A stretch of 64,000 bases of DNA. Source: Paralichthys olivaceus (Eukaryota > Chordata > Actinopteri > Pleuronectiformes > Paralichthyidae). The first letter of the stretch is position 1, and each line of letters begins with the position of its first letter. Positions 60,366-64,000 of this stretch are shown piece by piece. The DNA lies in assembly GCF_024713975.1 (NCBI RefSeq), contig NC_091102.1, positions 18,253,501 through 18,317,500 on the forward strand, read 5' to 3'. The notes beneath the pieces were generated by a model. That model did no database searches, had not been told where the DNA came from, and saw only the letters and a program-made list of their open reading frames with translations. A program made the translations under genes and the position numbers.

Positions 60366-61266
60366 AGAAAGTGATCTTTTTTTCCAAACTCAACTAATAT
60401 TTTTTGAGTAGGATCCCTTAAGTTAAACTCCTCCATCAAACAGCTTTTCTCTACATTGTGGAGTCCTCCACATGCTGAAGTTTTGTGTGTGGTGCTCTAG
60501 ATAGAAAGCTACTGGTTATATAAAGAGTTTAGAGGGTGGTGTCTATTTTTTATCATCTTCCCAAAACCACAAGTGCAGTAAAACCACTTTGAAATGACAC
60601 AATTGTGTGTTTAAACTCTGCAGACTGTTACAACAATTGTGACTCCAACATAACACTTTCAAGATCCAATAGTGAATCTGTTTTAATCTTTTTTTACAGT
60701 TACGAGTTAAAAATACAGTTCATGACCTACGTTGTATTACTGTTTTTGTTATGTGAGCCAAATCACACTCTTTACCCAAGGTAGTATTGCATTTGTTAGC
60801 ACCTGCATATTGATTTAGGCCTTGTTCACAGTTTGAAAATAGCTTAACCTCGTTGACTTTTGTCAGGTGCATGAAGCTTAACCTTTTGTCTTTTGGCATG
60901 AAATCCTGTATTTAGCAAAGAAATGTCACTTTTCTTGAGTCTTTTCCTTTAGTTTCTTGTTTTTGATGATTTGTTTTCGACCAAATGTTATCTACAGCAA
61001 ATAAAAACTGCTTGCGTCCGTTGTAATTTCAGCCGGCTTAATCAATCGTCACTGGCGAGAAATCAGACACTGCTTTTGTCTATCTATCTGAAATCAAGAA
61101 CCCATTGCTTAAAAAAAAATTGCTTTGGGTAGTAAATCTGCCGATGTTATAGTAAACTGCTAATGTACACCGTAGGAACGGAAAGCTCGACATCAACAGT
61201 GAGGGGCTTTGACAGTGATGGGGCTTATCGAACGAAAACTGGACAGACTATAAAATAGTTTTGAAT
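60366..61266. other. Stretch without recognised gene
   Basis: No exon or defined repeat supported. Confidence 0.4.
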
Positions 61267-61500
61267 TGTGGTGGCACGGCAATGCAGTGGTCAGCAGCCT
61301 AGGTCTTTTATGAGTGGAGATTGTATGTTCTGTGTGTGAGTGCTCCATCTTTCTCTCACAGCTCAAAGACGTGCAGGTTGGGTTAACAGTGGAGTCTAAT
61401 TGCCTGTCAGTGTGAGGGTGAGCGTGAATGGTTTGTTCTTTGTCAGTCCTGCGATACGCTGACGACTTGTCGAGGGTGCACACCACCTCTGTCAGCCCCC
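61267..61500 (+). mobile_element. V-SINE-type SINE, copy 2 (decayed)
   Basis: Same order as the copy at 41905-42180: head GTGGTGGCACGGCAATGCAG, centre GTGGAGATTGTATGTTCTGT, then AAAGACGTGCAGGTTGGGTT and GAGCGTGAATGGTTTGTTCT. The 3' part CCTGCGATACGCTGACGACT with GTCGAGGGTGCACACC is kept here but lost in the first copy. Older and more substituted. A minus-strand 109-codon frame over it is an artefact. Confidence 0.75.
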
Positions 61501-63212
61501 CACCCGTTTTAAATGACCTCAAACATACAGTGGCTTCAATGTATTCCAGTTTATTTTAGGCAGACATACAGAATACATTGATGCTAATATACCCATATAT
61601 GTATTGTCATAGTAGCATGATTTGTAACGCATTCTACATATTTGTTCACTAGCATGGACCGTAGAGTCAGCCCAAGGTACATCATATCATAAGTAATACA
61701 AGGTGTTGTTTCATATGTGTTGTAGTACTAGTTCTGCCTCTTCAGGTATTTTACTTCAGGGTTTAATTTCAATTTAAGGCTCCACTGCTGCGAGGAATTA
61801 AAATTGATTTGTAATTTGGCCTCTCCACAATCACTTGAAAAAACAAAGAATCTAAATAAAACTCAAGACCAATTTTGTTGCCCAAATTTGACAGTGTTAA
61901 ATTCTTTTATGTTACTAACGAATGTAGCTTACTTGGTTTTCTTTGCTATATCTGGTGCCGACTTGAGCTGCACGATAGAATGATAAACATACATCGTCAA
62001 ACACACATAATTCACATCCTGGCTTTCAACAAAAAACCTTGTTAAAAAAAAGCCAGTTAACACCAGCTTGGCATGATGATTACAGATGGCTCTACTGCAG
62101 ATCAGCCCATCTGATCTGACATCCAGTTCACACAATAATTATAGGCAGGCGCAAATATAAAACAGCACAGTGCTGTTTATGGAGGCACCTCCCAGTGATA
62201 AAAATCTATCATGCATGTCAGTGTTGTTGGTTATCTGTTGTTCTAACATTTCATTTCAAGTCTTCACAAAAAAACCTAGCAACCACACACACCCTACGCA
62301 GATAGATGTGTGTGTGTGTGCACAGAGCTAGACTGAAATTCAGATATGATCTCTGCACAAAAACGTCTCGACTGACACAGACCACAGAACAGACTGTGGA
62401 ATATTGTGTTACTTCAGCTCAGAATAAACAGTGTGGTGGTCAGCTGTCAGAAATATCACCATCACACCGCCATCAAGACTAGTTTGGACGCATGTTCAAA
62501 AAACAAAATTATTGAAGTTATTGGTTTTAGTGTTTGTCCTCACTTGACAACATATCTTTAAATCTTAACCTTGAAAAATGTGTGAAGTTATGTTATCCTT
62601 AAGAAAACCTGATTCAGTGTTGTTTCTCTGTATTATTTAAAATATGTCTTTTTATGTAAGTCGAGCAAGGTAGATAGGAGTAAACTATGTCTAAAATCTG
62701 TTAAATATGCCTAAAATGCAGTTTATTTCTTTATTAAACAATGAAGACTCAGGCCGTTGAGGTGAATAAACACTGAAAGTAAGACACTCAAGACCCAACC
62801 CAACATTGATGACGATTGCACATTTGGAACAGTTTGACTGTAAGTAGCCAACCATACCTTATTGCTAATTTAATAAAAGCTATTTAGCAGCCATAATGGC
62901 TTACAGACGAGAGCGATACCTTCTTGCTTTGCCCCTATAATCAGCTACCATACCGAGTCAGTGTTGTGGTCTAAACCAATTTTTTTTACAACCTCTCTGC
63001 CGTCGCCACCATCGCTGAAACCCCCTTAAAGCCTTGCGGGAGAGAGAGACTGTGATTTGATCTCGCTCACCTTGATCAGATTACACACTGGAATTAGTAT
63101 AATTACAGCTCTTGCTGATTAATGGGCAAACTATAATTAGCACTGTGGATACGGGAAGACTGTGAAAGAGAGAGTGTATGATGAAGAAAGAATGGTTGTG
63201 CATTTGTTAAGA
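61501..63212. other. Stretch without recognised gene
   Basis: Has a short GT run near 62307-62320. An ATTA-rich block at 63085-63145 could be regulatory, without proof. Confidence 0.4.
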
Positions 63213-63268
63213 TCTCTGTGTGTGTGTGTGTGTGTGTGCGTGTGCGTGTGTGTGTGCATGTGTGCGTG
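63213..63268. repeat. (GT)n microsatellite, imperfect
   Basis: GT units with GC and CAT interruptions. Confidence 0.9.
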
Positions 63269-64000
63269 TACATCAGAAGACAGAATCTAGACACAGCAGA
63301 GAAAAGGCCCTGGAAAACCCATCTTCAAACAACTAAAATCTTTTTTGTTTTAATACCTTCATTCAAATGACACACAGAGGAGAGCAACGTCAAAGCTTTC
63401 ATCAGTGTGCAGCCACTTGAAGCAGGCCTATTATTCTTCTCCTTATTTTTTTGTCGTATATATATATACTGTTATTATATTGGATGTTAATTTTAAACGT
63501 GGTTTCAAAAATGAGGTAAACATATGCAGAAGTATAATCCCTGTGCGACAGAAACTGAAGCATCAGACTTCTGTGAACATGAGGGATTTCCTTATACGGT
63601 GTTCCGCTCCAAGCACAGCTCATTCTCCCAAAACAGTACTTGAGTAGTATTAAAGGCATTTAATATACTCCAGCATTCAAATAACCAAAGGTGCAGGTTT
63701 ACTTTGCAGTTTACTCACACGCGCTGGGTAGGCTGCTTCTGGACAAGCTTTCGGATGTTCGGCCGATCAGAATAAAGCAAATATTGCCTCAACTGAGCGA
63801 CTGCATACCAAGCCTGTTTGACATGAACTCTGGATCAAACAAAGCTACCCCAGCGAAGTCCCAGAATTATCATCTAAAAACTAAATGGTGATTCTCCATA
63901 TTTATTTTAGATTCTGGAAATGGTAAGTCGAAAGCTACTAGATCCCAAATTTCCCTCAGGAATAACAAAGTCTTTCATCTAATCTACCCTAAACTAACTG
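63269..64000. other. Right end, no gene seen
   Basis: A short AT run near 63459-63468. Nothing else supported. Confidence 0.4.

Noticed and set aside
1-64000. tRNA, rRNA, CRISPR arrays, bacterial operons, viral genes
   Set aside because: None seen. tRNA-like segments belong to SINEs, and the dinucleotide arrays lack CRISPR spacer structure.

Overview
The window looks like nuclear DNA of a teleost fish. It has single-exon olfactory receptor (OR) genes of fish type, one CpG-rich first-exon-like region, tens of kilobases of non-coding DNA with dinucleotide repeats, and many degraded dispersed elements of kinds common in fish genomes (tRNA-type SINEs, LINE 3' ends, hAT-like and TTAA-flanked MITEs). 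There is no operon-like packing and no sign of prokaryotic or viral genes.

Region 1 (1-12 kb) is a small OR cluster, all on the + strand. Two intact genes (CDS 1646-2563 and 3473-4390) lie in abutting, gap-free tandem copies of a unit of about 1,827 bp. Two more intact genes (8447-9379 and 10439-11371) lie in a second tandem pair offset by 1,992 bp, which also carries a LINE-like 3' end upstream of each gene. A truncated, chimeric OR pseudogene follows at about 11.6-11.96 kb. The four proteins share long near-identical blocks broken by divergent ones, which suggests gene conversion. Each receptor would act independently in olfactory sensory neurons.

Region 2 (12-14.9 kb) holds a frameshifted LINE reverse-transcriptase tail, a dispersed repeat and a roughly 400-bp purine minisatellite of GA blocks.

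Region 3 (14.9-64 kb) appears to be the 5' part of one large + strand gene. A CpG-rich region ends in a consensus splice donor at 15145. About 40 kb later an 80-bp exon (55161-55240) has strong acceptor and donor signals. The reading frames across both exons suggest they are untranslated, so the protein-coding part probably lies beyond or is not recognisable here, and I could not identify the gene. The intron and the DNA after it hold microsatellites, two V-SINE-like copies, three hAT-like elements (one at the window start), two TTAA-flanked palindromic or TIR elements, one of them nested in an older repeat, and a LINE relic near 20 kb.

I did not find a convincing undescribed biological system. 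The most informative signals are the OR duplication and conversion pattern, the chimeric pseudogene, the nested TTAA element with a related uninterrupted copy, and the widely spaced untranslated exons beside a polypurine minisatellite.
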